In this document: piece by piece, positions 43,743-56,000 of the stretch
How the letters are laid out: every line of letters begins with the position of its first letter
Position numbering within the stretch: the stretch's first letter is position 1
NCBI RefSeq assembly: GCF_040712315.1
Contig: NC_134018.1
Span: 62,001-126,000 of the forward strand
Reading direction: 5' to 3'
Length of the DNA: 64,000 nt
From: Castanea sativa
Taxonomy: Eukaryota > Streptophyta > Magnoliopsida > Fagales > Fagaceae
Notes under the pieces: generated by a model
What the model saw: the letters and a program-made list of their open reading frames with translations, nothing else
Told to the model about the DNA's origin: nothing
Database searches by the model: none
Translations under genes and position numbers: made by a program

Positions 43743-46700
43743 CACTGAAACCAAAAAAAAAATTATTGAACAAAACAATTTTGTCAATAATTCTTTACAT
43801 ATTATTGTCCAACAACTTGATTATATTCAAGAGAAAATTAAAAAACCTACTTCTTCTATTAAAGATGAAAAACCTTTGATTGATTTACCGGGTCAAAGCC
43901 AAAACCTGAGCCTCAAAACCACTCAGAGTAAAACCATTGAAAAGTTTGAACAAATGCTTTTTGATTTACAAAAGATAAAAACCAAGCAGAATACTACTTC
44001 TACTAGTACTACCCGTGCTATTTCAAGGAAAGGAAAAGATATTATTTCTTTTAAGGAATCAAATTCTGACTCTTAATCCTTTGCTTCTAATATTAAAGAT
44101 ATTACAAGGTTTGATAAACCTGCTTTTGAATTCCCTGAAGTTAAAAGATTTGTTATAAAACCTAATCCCATGTCTTTTACAAAAAAAAAAATTGAAATTC
44201 AAAACCTAATCAGGATATGTAGTTTGAAGAAAGATGTTTTCAAACCCAAATTTTTGTTTTTGCTGATAAACTTTATAAATGGAATATTAATGGTTTGCCT
44301 AAACAAGAAAGTATTAATAAAATGGGTCATATGTCTATAATTGCTAATGCCTATATAACCAATCATAATCATGACCATGATGAGATTGTTGATCTTCTTA
44401 CTACTGACTACAGATGGTACCAAGATGTTTTTATTTCCAGGGTAATGCTTCGGAAGACTGTTTAAAAACCATATTAAAAAAGAGAATTTTATTGCTGGTC
44501 TGCCTCATCTTTTTGCTCATAAGGTAAAAGAAGAATTAACTAATTAAAAATGTACTATTAGTTATGATGATTTAACCTATGGTGATATTTTAGCACTATT
44601 AAAAAACTTGGTATCAACATTTGTAATGATAAAAAAATGTTTAAAAAATAGTGAAAAGGCTAAATATGAAATGAATAATTTTCGTGAATAATATGGTTTA
44701 CCCTTTATTTCCCCATCCAAACAAAAAGATAAACAAAAACATGATAAAGTTCATAAAGATTACAAAATTGCTAAAAGACATTTTGTTAAACCTAAGGTTC
44801 ATTATGCTAAAACGAAAAATGTTAAACATGATAAACAAAAATCTGGTAAAGGAAAATGTTTCAACAGTGGGAAACTCAACCATTTTAGCCGTGATTGCAA
44901 ATAGAAATCCAATAGGCTAAAAAACAAAATCAGGATGTTAAGTATTACTGACAGTGACAAAGAAGATTTTATTCGAATTCTTGAATCACAACCTTCTGGT
45001 TCATCAAATTATTCTGATACTGATATTTTAACTTCAACAGATTCTAGTTACCAATCTAATAAATCTCTTGATTCCCCTTCCATTAGAATTGGTTGCCGAG
45101 ATTCTTGTTGCAATACTATTAATGTTCTAACCAAAGGTCACAAAACAGTTAATGTTTTGACCAAAGGCGAAGAACAAGAAAACTTGCTAATCAACTTGAT
45201 AAGCCAAATTGATAATCCTGAGCTTAAATAAGAATATCTTAAAAAGCTCAACAAAACCATGATCAAAGATGAAAATGATAAAAAGACAAGATCAAAGATC
45301 AGCCTTGATGAAACCCTGGAAAGATTTAATAAAAAGAAATCCAAAGAAATAACTATTAGTAATTTACAACATAAAGTTAATGCTATTAAAAAATAAATCA
45401 TTGAGCTAAAAAATGATTTACAAAATGTTAAAAATGATAACTTTGGCTTAAAACAAGAAATATTACTTTTAAAAATTGATAACCAACTTGATAATGAACA
45501 AACTGATAGTAAGCCTAATAAGTAGAAAGATGAAGATGGCCCCAGTCAACAAGCTCCTCTTTCAGATTTTGCTCATGCTAATGCTAATAGACTCTGTCTT
45601 ATTAACCAATTGATTCCTCCGAAATGGTTTTCGAAATTTAAAATTGTCGTTTGCCATGAATATGAACTCAATGTTATTGCCATGATTGACTTTGGTTCTA
45701 ATATGAATTGCATTCAAGAAAGAATGATTCCTTATAAATATTATGAAAAATCCACTGAGAAACTATTTTAAGATAATGGTACTCAAATGAAAATCAAATA
45801 TGAATTGAATCACGCACATGTTTGCCATGATAATGTTTGTTTTAAGATTTCCTATGTTCTTGTTAAAAATATGACTGATAAAGTGATTCTTGGCATTCAT
45901 TTCATAAATTCTTTATATTCTATTCTTACTAAACATGATGATATCACTACTGACTCCTTTGGGCAGAAAGTGACATTTAAATTTGCTTCTAGCTTTGAAA
46001 TTAATATTCATGATTCTGTAAACTTGATTTATGCTAAAACCAAACACCTAAATTTTCTAAAACAAAAAGATAGATGTAGGAAGATTGCTGACCAACTTTC
46101 TGATAAATTATTACAATCCAATATTGATAATTTTTATAAAATATTGATTAATGATGTTTGTTCTGATATCCCCAATGCTTTTTGGCATATGAAAAAGCAT
46201 ATTGGTAACTTGCCTTATGATAGAGACTTTAATGAGAAAAACAGTCATACTAAGGCTCGTCCTATTCAAATGAATGCTGAAACTATTGAATTTTGTAAAA
46301 AGGAAATTCATGATTTACTTGCTAAAAAATTGATTAGGAATAGCAAGTCATCTTGATCTTGTGTTGCTTTCTATGTTATAAAAAAATGCTAAAATTGAAA
46401 GAGAGACTCCTCGCTTAGTTGTTAATTACAAACCTCTAAACAAAGTATTGGAATGGATTAGGTATCCTATCCCTAATAAGAATGACCTAGTACATAGGCT
46501 AAGTAATGCTGTCATATTTTCTAAATTCGATATGAAAACAATGTAAATCTTTTTTTGATCGATTACAAAATAATCCTCCTCCCTGGTCTGATACTCATAC
46601 TTCTCTTGTTAAACAAATCAAGTCTCATGTTAAAACTTTTCCTTGTCTTGGTAATCCTAATATTAATGCTTTCAAAATTGTTGAAATCGATGCCCCTGAC

Positions 46701-46985
46701 ATTAGTTTTGGAGGTATTCTGAAACAACTTGTTTCACTAGACTCATCTAAACAAATTGTTTGTTTCCATTCAAGAGTCCGGAACACTGCACAAATAAATT
46801 ATAATACTATAAAAAAAAAATTATCTATAGTGTTATGTATCTCCAAATTTCAAAGTGATTGACTAAATCAAAAGTTTTTGTTACGCATTGATTGCAAAAG
46901 TGCTAAATATGTTATAGAAAAAGATGTTAAAAATATTGCTTCAAAACATATTTTTGCCTGATGGCAAGCTATTTTAAGTGTTTTT
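43743..46985 (+). pseudogene. endogenous pararetrovirus polyprotein remnant (Caulimoviridae-like)
   Basis: The order is that of a caulimovirid polyprotein. A Lys/Gln-rich capsid-side region (43743-44640) comes first, then a zinc knuckle at 44857-44898, a protease-like block near 45640-45720, the start of the reverse transcriptase (46150-46540) and RNase H (about 46680-47000). Damage is heavy. There are many in-frame stops and frameshifts, the second zinc-knuckle cysteine is Ser, and the protease site reads D-F-G-S where D-T/S-G is expected. At about 46545 the RT is cut just after its FDMKT-like motif and the sequence jumps to a point shortly before RNase H, so the catalytic RT core is deleted. 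It cannot encode a working polyprotein. No LTRs or integrase were found. A related unclassified plant element cannot be excluded. Confidence 0.75.
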
Positions 46986-46999
46986 TATTTTGACATTGA

Positions 47000-48340
47000 A
47001 TACATTAAAGGTTTTGAAAATTATATCCTTGATTTCCTTACTCATGAATTCATGCAGTGCCATATCAGCAAGTAGAAGGTCCAAAGACAAACACCCTACT
47101 ACAAATACTACTAAACAACTTGTTAAACAAGAACCTGCTTCCCCTATTGACATTGCTAACCGTTTTACTACCCTGGGTACTATCCCCAAACCAAACTATT
47201 CCACTGTGTTAGCACCCTCCTATGACCCATACGCTATGGTCCCTGCCAACCAACTTGTCAAGCCACTTTCTTCAGAAACCCCAATCCTTCTCAATATGTC
47301 AAAAAACAATATTGCCAAAACCTTTTTTCCATAGAATTCAACAAGACTATGATCAAAGATCCCGTTAAACTTGCTAAAGAATATTTTCCACTAAATTTCC
47401 GCTAGATACCGAACATAATGGTAAAGATTTAAATTATTATTCTACTATCTTGTTCCGTGAAAGATTAGTCTTTATCAAATCCATTCCAGCTAAGATTGAT
47501 AAATCCAAAATTATTTACCATAGTGTTTTCATCCTCAACATTGTTACTGTAGAAAAATGGGAACTTCGCCTTGCTTCTACAAAGCCTTTACCAGGTTCAA
47601 CTATTCCTTATTCTTACCATGATTACATTCATGCTTGGTTCAAGTTCATGCTACACCAAGGTGCAACTATGACCCACTCCTGGTTTGTTAATTTTGATAA
47701 GAATTTCAATTCCAACTCGCCTTTTGGTTCATCCGTTGGTGGACACAATTTGGCCCTGTTACTGATATTTTTCCAGGACCTCTAACTAGTTCCTTCAAGT
47801 ACTTTACAAGTGTTTATAAGACAAATGCACATGGTGCTAAATTTCCTACAACCCTACATTTTATTAAAAAAATACAAGGTCCCCTACATCTTGAAATGGC
47901 AATATGTCAAGGATGGTGATGTTCTTACTCGGCAATGGTTTGTTAAATGGTGGGACAAGTTTTTCCACACCCAAGATGTTATTGATAATGTTACCAGGGA
48001 GTTCCCTACTACTACTCAAAGCGTTGTTTACACTATTACTCATGTTAAAGCTTAAGCTCTAGCTTATCCCCTTGGGCAGGCAGCCATGCCTCCATCCACT
48101 GCACCTACTACCACATCTGCTACTAAAGCTACTAAGTCTTCTGCCTAGACCAAAAAGAAAAACTCTACTTTTGATGGTCTCAATAGATATGATATAATTG
48201 TGCTGTTAAAACAAAAATGGAAGGATGAAGAAGTTACAAATGTTAACTTAGAAGAAGAAGAAGAAGAAGATGACCAAGAATCCAAGGCATCTTCAAAAGC
48301 CTCTATTGCTAATGACGATCCTTATTACCCTTATAATTAG
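47000..48340 (+). pseudogene. second pararetrovirus-type open frame, degraded
   Basis: Pieces at 47000-47335, 47450-47785, 47810-48055 and 48130-48340 read as one damaged protein in the order expected downstream of the RNase H region. It has a Pro/Thr-rich start, a Trp/Phe/Tyr-rich middle (HSWFVNFDKNF, KWQYV, WFVKWWDKF) and an acidic Glu-run tail before a stop at about 48340. I do not know its role. Second frames of unknown function occur in several plant pararetrovirus lineages, and such frames are common in plant genomes. Several stops and shifts break it. Confidence 0.6.
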
Positions 48341-49957
48341 GAATTAATTGGTCATGATGAAGCTTCCACACCAGACTTAGGTAAGGATTAACGCTATCGG
48401 CATAATGGCCAAAATTGTTAAGTCCATAGACAAAGAATCTCCTATTAAAGCTACTGATCTGCATTGATTTCCTGTTAAAGTTAATAAAGCTACAATGATC
48501 ATGGATTTGATGTAAAACTTGGAATTTATCAATTTGGCGGGGTTTTAACCAATTTTGATCATCGGTTAACCCTAGGTTGACCAAGTATAATTTGGTCATT
48601 TTGACCTGAAATGGCACTTTGAGTGCTTCGATACCCAAACAGATTGAACCACGACAATTTAAATGTTCCCATGGTCCCCTAGTATGAAAATGATATTTTT
48701 GAAATTTTCATAGTCCAATACGCAAATCGAGGGTAAACAAAATATAGTATCAACACATTATTCATAGCATTGAAAATATGAAAGTGAAGTGTCAAGTATG
48801 TAGTCTAAATTTTATAGAAAAAAGAGGAGGGGAAAAAAAACTAATGGACATGTTATTTTATTAGACTCGATTACAGAGTGTTATCTGATTAGTGGTGTTT
48901 GCATAGTTGTTAATATCATACAATACACAATATGTATCATACTATACATATCACATTATGTACAAAAGGCTTTGTATCGTAAGTAATCATAAATTGTATG
49001 ATACATAGATACGTATCATATTGTTGAATTGTATGTATCGTATAGTTGAATTATATGCATCATATGACACATAGACATATGGATTTAAAATGAGTTTTTT
49101 TGTTAATCTTTGTGACTTTATTTGATTTACACAAGTTGTAAGACCTTTTTTTTTATAACACAATTATTTGTGGTGTTATTTTATTTACACAAGTTGTTAG
49201 ACTTCATCTTTTAAACAGCGATACCAACCAGCCAACTTCCCAATTTCTTTTGTTCTTAACAAACCAAATTATTTTAAAATGTGAATAATGCAATGGACAC
49301 AAGCTGTGTTCTCCAGAAATAATTTGATTACAATGTCAATATGTACACATTACTTTGATGTTCCGACTTCCAACTGGACGTCATACAAGCTTTTGCTTGT
49401 GCAATCTCAAGTAATTTTAAAGTAGTGTATTGTAGACTGAAGTAGCTGCAATATAATTATTATCACAAAGGAACAAGCTTTTCACAGCCTCCACTTACCT
49501 TAAACTAGGATGGCCAAACATAAGGAAATATATGTGCCTATATCTGTAAGTACTTACATAAATAATATTACAACATACAATTCCCTTATGAAATTCATTA
49601 GCAGTAACTCGGCCGGCTGTGTTATGTTTATGTTCCTTTTTCAAATAGAAGCATTAACTAGACCTACAATCCTCCCCATGATTGAGTACAACAGACCTTC
49701 AAAGCTCAACAAAAAAAATTTCTCAGTTAATCCCAATGGCCCCAGTTAATCTTCCAATATCCAACTCCTAGGAATTACTGCTGAAACCAGGACACCATTT
49801 TATTCTGGGATGCAACTGCAGCAAAATTTGGGGCCAAAAAGCCTAGATTTATCATCTCGAGATAGCAAATAGCTAAATACGTGAGGATGCTTGATATTTC
49901 AGCCCACATCTCAATGCCAGACCCCATTATTCATCCACTGATTCAAATATATGTATA
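48341..49957. other. gene-free stretch between the pararetrovirus and PEX5
   Basis: Repeat-like sequence continues to about 48650 (TTGACCAAGTATAATTTGGTC type words). From 48905 to 49085 there is a cluster of GTATCATA / TATGATAC inverted words. The right part (49480-49957) is probably the PEX5 3' untranslated region. No gene is supported. Confidence 0.55.
49799..49804 (-). terminator. PEX5: possible PEX5 polyadenylation signal
   Basis: AATAAA on the minus strand, about 155 bases after the PEX5 stop codon. This is a normal distance for a plant 3' UTR. No transcript evidence is available. Confidence 0.4.
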
Positions 49958-50036
49958 TTACAGTGGGAATTCCTTTTGGAGAACATCAAGGTTTCGAGAA
50001 TCACAAGCTTCCAGCATGTCATCCCTAGAAGCACAG
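49958..50036 (-). CDS. PEX5: PEX5 terminal exon
   Basis: One base plus 25 codons and the stop. It encodes CASRDDMLEACDSRNLDVLQ and the conserved end KEFPL. Acceptor TTTGCAG after a 75-bp intron. Confidence 0.95.
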
Positions 50037-53000
50037 CTGCAAAGGATAAACTTTGTGTAAGATGTTAAAACACAAACAGGTAATAAAAAAACCCTTTTTT
50101 CTTTTAAGTACCTCAGAGAAATTCGCAAATATTGCCATGCATTGTCTGCCTTGGGATTCATAGCGAGTGCCCGGACATAGTAGCGAATGGAGTCCTCATA
50201 CATGCCCTAGATTACCCAAAAAAAATGTAGATAATTCATTGATCCGGAAAAAAGGTGCCCTTAAACCTACTCAACTCAACAAAAGCTCATCCCCACAAAT
50301 TCAAGTCGTACTATCCTTTTCCCAATACAAAATGCCTAGGGTAAATAATCATAGAGCAATAAGTTTCAAGATTTTAAATTTTGCAAATAAATTTTGCACT
50401 TGAAATGTAGAGGGTTTTTCCTATAGGGGCAAATCACCGAACAAATAGTTCTTGAATTCTCCTAGCATTGTTTGGACTAGTTATAAATTATAAGTATTCT
50501 TAGTACAGAGCAGTCCACTGGACTGAGGTCATACGGTGTGCAGGATTTGATAATATAGTTCATGTAAAGTTAAAGACAGCAGTTTTATGTTTATGGCCAA
50601 AAAAAAGCTCATTTGATGAAGCTTGCTTTAGGCACACTTTTTTGGCACTTTTTGAAGAAGCACAAAGTACACCTAGGCGCGCTTTTTAATTTTATTGCTA
50701 AAAAATATATAAATACCAAAATCAATTGTTTGATCTTGAAAGAAATGACATAAACCAATGATTCTTAAGGTGTTGTTTATTACACAAACAATTTTTTTAT
50801 TTACATGTCTCCGGATACGAACAAGATTAATTTACTATTCTTGGACTTTTTGGTCTCTGATTGTTAAATGCAGGTTGACTGATCTATATACATCATTTGA
50901 TCATAACTATCATGGTTGTGTATATTTTATAAAACGCTATGTCTATTCTTTCTACAACTAGATTATTATGATATCGTCCATTGATAATTGTTTTCAATTA
51001 ATTATATAAAATTTGAACTTACAAACATTATACAACTACACTTACCTAATAGGTAAAATATACAAATTCTGAGTTTATAAATATATTTTTTATTATATGT
51101 TATGAATATTTCTATTAAAAGTTATTAGATATTATATTTGAGAAATGTGCGCTTTACTTCAATCAAGTGCGCTTGCACTTTGCGCTTTGTGCCTAGGCTC
51201 CAAAAGGGCCATGCACTTGACACTTTTACCAACATTGCAAGAAACTAGTTTAAGGAAAACATCAAAGTAACCAAATAGGAATATTAAACAAATCCAGTGA
51301 CTTAATAGTAATTGCTTCTCTACCCTAGGAGTTACTTGATTTTTTTTTTTTTTTGGATAGGTTAGAAGTTACTTGATATTATTTATTTGTTTAGCTAAAT
51401 TAAAACCTAAAAAAAAACCACTTCAATATTTATTGGTTCAATATGCTCCCAAAGGTTCTCAGGCTTATTTATTCTTTTCAAATGAATCATATAGCTTTAT
51501 TTATGAGCATTTTACTAACCAGAAACAGATTTAGAAAAGAAAATCATTTCCCATTAACAAATGCCAAAGGATGATAAGAGGGAACAACCAAGCATAGAAC
51601 GAACCTGGTTGGCATAACTGATACCCATGTTTGCCCATGCACGAACATAATTAGGTTTTAGATCTAGTGCCTGGAAACAAGAGACAATGAAAAGATAGTA
51701 GTTTTATTTTCAGTAACCACCGTTCCAGAAAAGAGACAGAAAATAACATCAGTAGGAACTAAACTAAGACAGGCTAGTTTATCACTAATGGTTGCTTTGT
51801 GGAAGGATGAACATAAAAACTTTGAGCCATCAACTCCTCCTGATGGCCTGCATTTGATTTTGATTATAACTTACAAGGAATCATGAGAATCACCAAACAT
51901 AATAATTTACATATTTTGAAAGACAAAATATAAGACAGTATGAAATTCAATAAACTGTAAGGAGACAACAATTCCAAAGTGTATTAAAAAAAAAAGAAAA
52001 GAAAAAAAGAAACACCCATCCTCCGTACTCCAATAAGTATTTCCAATAACATTTTGAAGGCAAGATAGGTGACAGACACTGACAGTAGTACACAAAACCA
52101 TTTAAAGCCAGAAGCATGACATTCATAGTTATATAAGTCATAGAATGAAGGGAACACCACCAATAGCGATAAAATTCATAGTGATATATGTCAAAGACTA
52201 CTTATGGACCAACAGCTACCACACAATAATAATAAGTCACCTAACAAGCATAGTAGTCCAACAACTCTCCAAGGCCTCCAGCCAATCAGCTATAGCTCAA
52301 ATGACACTTCCCCCATAAGAATAGGGTAGAGGATGAGATTGTGGGTTTTAAGACCCACAAGGTGTCCATGTAACCAGTAGAAAAATGACCCCAAAAATGG
52401 CTCTGAGGCCTAACTATGCACCATCTCTACCTGATATCATATAACCAGCCCCAGATATTTGTAACAATATAGAAAGATCCTTGTTGAACCTCCTAATCAT
52501 ACCTTGCAACCATTAAAAACGTCATCAAGATTCAAGAGGCAATAGAGAGGCACAACTCCTTAAAACAGAAATTAAATAAAAGGTGAGGGTAGAACTTCAT
52601 CTAAAGTAAATTACCAGGTAATCATACATTTCTAATTATGTCAAATCCACAAAACTACGTTTGAACTTCACAAAGACTTCACCAAATTATTTCCTACACA
52701 GCAGTGATGAAATCAAAAAGATTATCATATAGATCAACTGGAGTCAACAATTACCCACAGGGAGTGCAAGCCTATTTCAGGAAAGTGGCTATTTTTCTGG
52801 AAAATGTCATAACGAGATTTTTTGAGAGAGAGGAGAGGGTGGGGTGGGCTAGGGTGGGGGGGAGGGGACATGGAGGATGATGAATCCTTCTTAAGCAGCA
52901 ACTTCTGGGTTACAATTACTCAGAAATCTCCATGAGATTGTTGTATTGATAGGAGTTGCTAACACAGGACATAGCTTGCAAGAGCGAGAGAGAGAAGGTG

Positions 53001-56000
53001 ACTTAACATGAGATAAAATGAACTTTGAGCATGATTTCTCAAAGTTGACAAAAGACCATTACACAAAATTCTTAAATAATTTCAATTTTAACATTGATTC
53101 TCCAAGAACGCAAGAAGTGTCGATCATACATGCATCGCTTCTCACTAATTAAACATGGGCAAATGTAAATGGCATGGGGGGCACTGCATATAAGTAGTGA
53201 GACATCAACACAACTTCCAAATCCATGGGGTAATTTCTCCCTTTCACTCCCTCTAGCTCCATCAATGCAAATTCCAAAGTAAAAAGGCCACAAAATGGAC
53301 ACAGCAGCAATTATGTTCTTTTATTTACCTATCTTACATTGAGACCAAAGCATACACGCATGCAAAAGACACAAATATGCTCTGGCACCTCTTGTAACAC
53401 TTAGAACAAAGACATAAACAGTGCAGAAGTCTTTTACAAATTAAATCATCCTATCATCTATATTCTTCATAGGGGAAAAGGAAATCAGAAATCATGCAGA
53501 TGAACTTGTTGTAAGTACTATAATGGACAGTATAATGTAAAATCTAGAGGGTCTTTGTCACTAGAAAATAAGGTGCATATGGTAAAAAGAGAAATCTAGC
53601 TGGCCCTTAGCTGCTGGTGACTTCGGCCCACCAATCCCACAGTCCCCATACATGAACTGATCAGGTAGGAAAAACTAATAGAAGGAATTAAAAGGCACAA
53701 CACAAGGCCTCACACCCCTGTATCATTCATATTTTACGTTCTTTATATATATATACAATCCAGGAAAATAGAGCAGAAATAGATTGTCCTAATCTTGCTG
53801 GAGAGATGCTCCACAACTTCAAAAGTACAACCATTTTATCAATGCTTTCCCAATTTGCTCATTAACTCCCTATATGTCTGATCATATATGTATTACAAAT
53901 TCCAATAAAGAAGGAGGATTTACTCCATTCATTACTATAATCTAAAACAATTCAAATTAAGTACAATATCAAGCCTTGATAAATATATTCTTGTCAGTTG
54001 AATTGACTTATGAGGGGGCATCAAGAAAATGTGTGTATTTTTTCATGACATTGGAAAGCCTAATTTTTAATATAGCATCTGAATGAGTATTTCAATTCCT
54101 TAGCACCTGTTAATAAAAGATTAATATCTCAACAAATTTACTCTTTAGTGATAATGATATGTAAAAGTCTCTGGCTGTCAAGCACAACTGCACATCTTTG
54201 AGTCTTGAGAGGGGCCACTCCATTCAAAAAAACAAAAATGCTGAAGGGCGGACCATAGCCAAGTCACCCATCCAGAACCCTATTTAAGTGAGTCAAGTAC
54301 TAAGTAATGACCCTCATTAATCATAGTGACAAACATTAAATCATAATGTCAAAACCGTTAACTTTATAGTCAACATACAGCAAAGCAACATAATTCAAAC
54401 TTCACAGGACATCCAGATTATCCTAAGTGTCTAAATGGAATAATAACATATAAATTACCTGTTGATAAGCAAATATTGCATCAGCACTGTGGACACTGTT
54501 TGCTTGTGTTGCACCAAGCTTGTTCCACAGAGAGTAATCATGAGGCTTGAGTTTCAAAGCTGTCTGAAAAGATTCAATGGCTTTATCATACTCCCTGGTC
54601 AAATTGTATAGGACACCAAGCACTATGTGCACATCAGCATCATCAGGTGACATTTGAGCAGCTTCATTGAATAATCTAGCAACCTGCATGCCACAAAAGT
54701 AATTTTAATCAGCACCCCAAAAGAGAAGCTCTAGACAAAAACCCAGAGGATTTAATTACATAATTTAATGTGTATGCCCACCAAAAAATAATCCATTTTT
54801 TACATATAAATGAATCTTCTGCAGCCACAAACAGTCAGTCATGTTAATTGCACCTTGTGAAAAAAAAGAAAAAAGAAGAAGAAGAAGAAGGAAGCAAATG
54901 TATTGTCTAGAAGTTTACCTACCTATCCTCATGTTCTTAAATACCGTCAACAAACTCATTTAGTTGTGATGATCACCTAAAGGAACTCCTCCCATATAGA
55001 TCAAATTTTGATTTCTCACAGGCTAGCTGGCAGCAACATCCAACTTAATTGGATGCAGCCCCATTTCTAAGATAATTTAGAAATTGAGCCATGGAGCCAC
55101 CAAAATGGTTACCATTGAACATTGTGGAGTTTGCCAACAGAGGACATGTGATGCAAGAACAAAACCAAAATTATTTTAGATTTTATATTTTCAGATTTCT
55201 GTATTTATCTCATAGGAAATTGGATAATTGTAGACTATTATTTGGACAAGGATTAGTTTTTATTTTATTTTATAAGTAATAAAAATATATTAAAAAGAAA
55301 AAGGGTGTCACTTGAGTATATAGGAAGTATATATCGGGGACAAAAACAAATCAAATGCATAAAGTACAAAAATCCATGAAACCATGGACTAAAGAAAAAG
55401 AATGAAAGCCTAACACTGCAACCCAATCCAGAAGAGTCTTATAGAAGAAGAGTTTAAGATCTGAAACTGATCTCTCTAATCCTCAAAATGCCAGTTATTC
55501 CTCTCTTGCCAAATGCACCACATCAAACATGGGGCACAACCATCTAAATAGAAGCATTCCGATGCCTCTCAAACTTTCCTTGCCAACAAGCCAACAGCCC
55601 CACCACCGTTTTCGGCATAACCCAGTGAATACCAAGCAAAGTAAACACCATAGACCACAAATCAAAAACAAGAGGGCAATGGATAAGGAGGTGGTCTACT
55701 AATTCCCCATTTCTTTTACACAACACCAATCAAAAATCAAAATCCTCCGTTTCCTAAGATTATTAGTATTTAAGTTCAGTTAGGATTAGTTTTCATTAGT
55801 TGTCATCTTTTTATCTCTTTATTTCTTGGAAGCTCTAGCTCTAGTAAAGAGCTTGGTTTATTTTTATTTTAGAATAGGCGATTGATTGATTAATGATATT
55901 CAGATTGGAGATTTTCTAATAGTTGGGTGCTGATTCCAAGCGACCCCTAAGTGCTGATTCTTAGGATTTTCTTTACTGTTCTTGTACTTATTTTGTCTTG

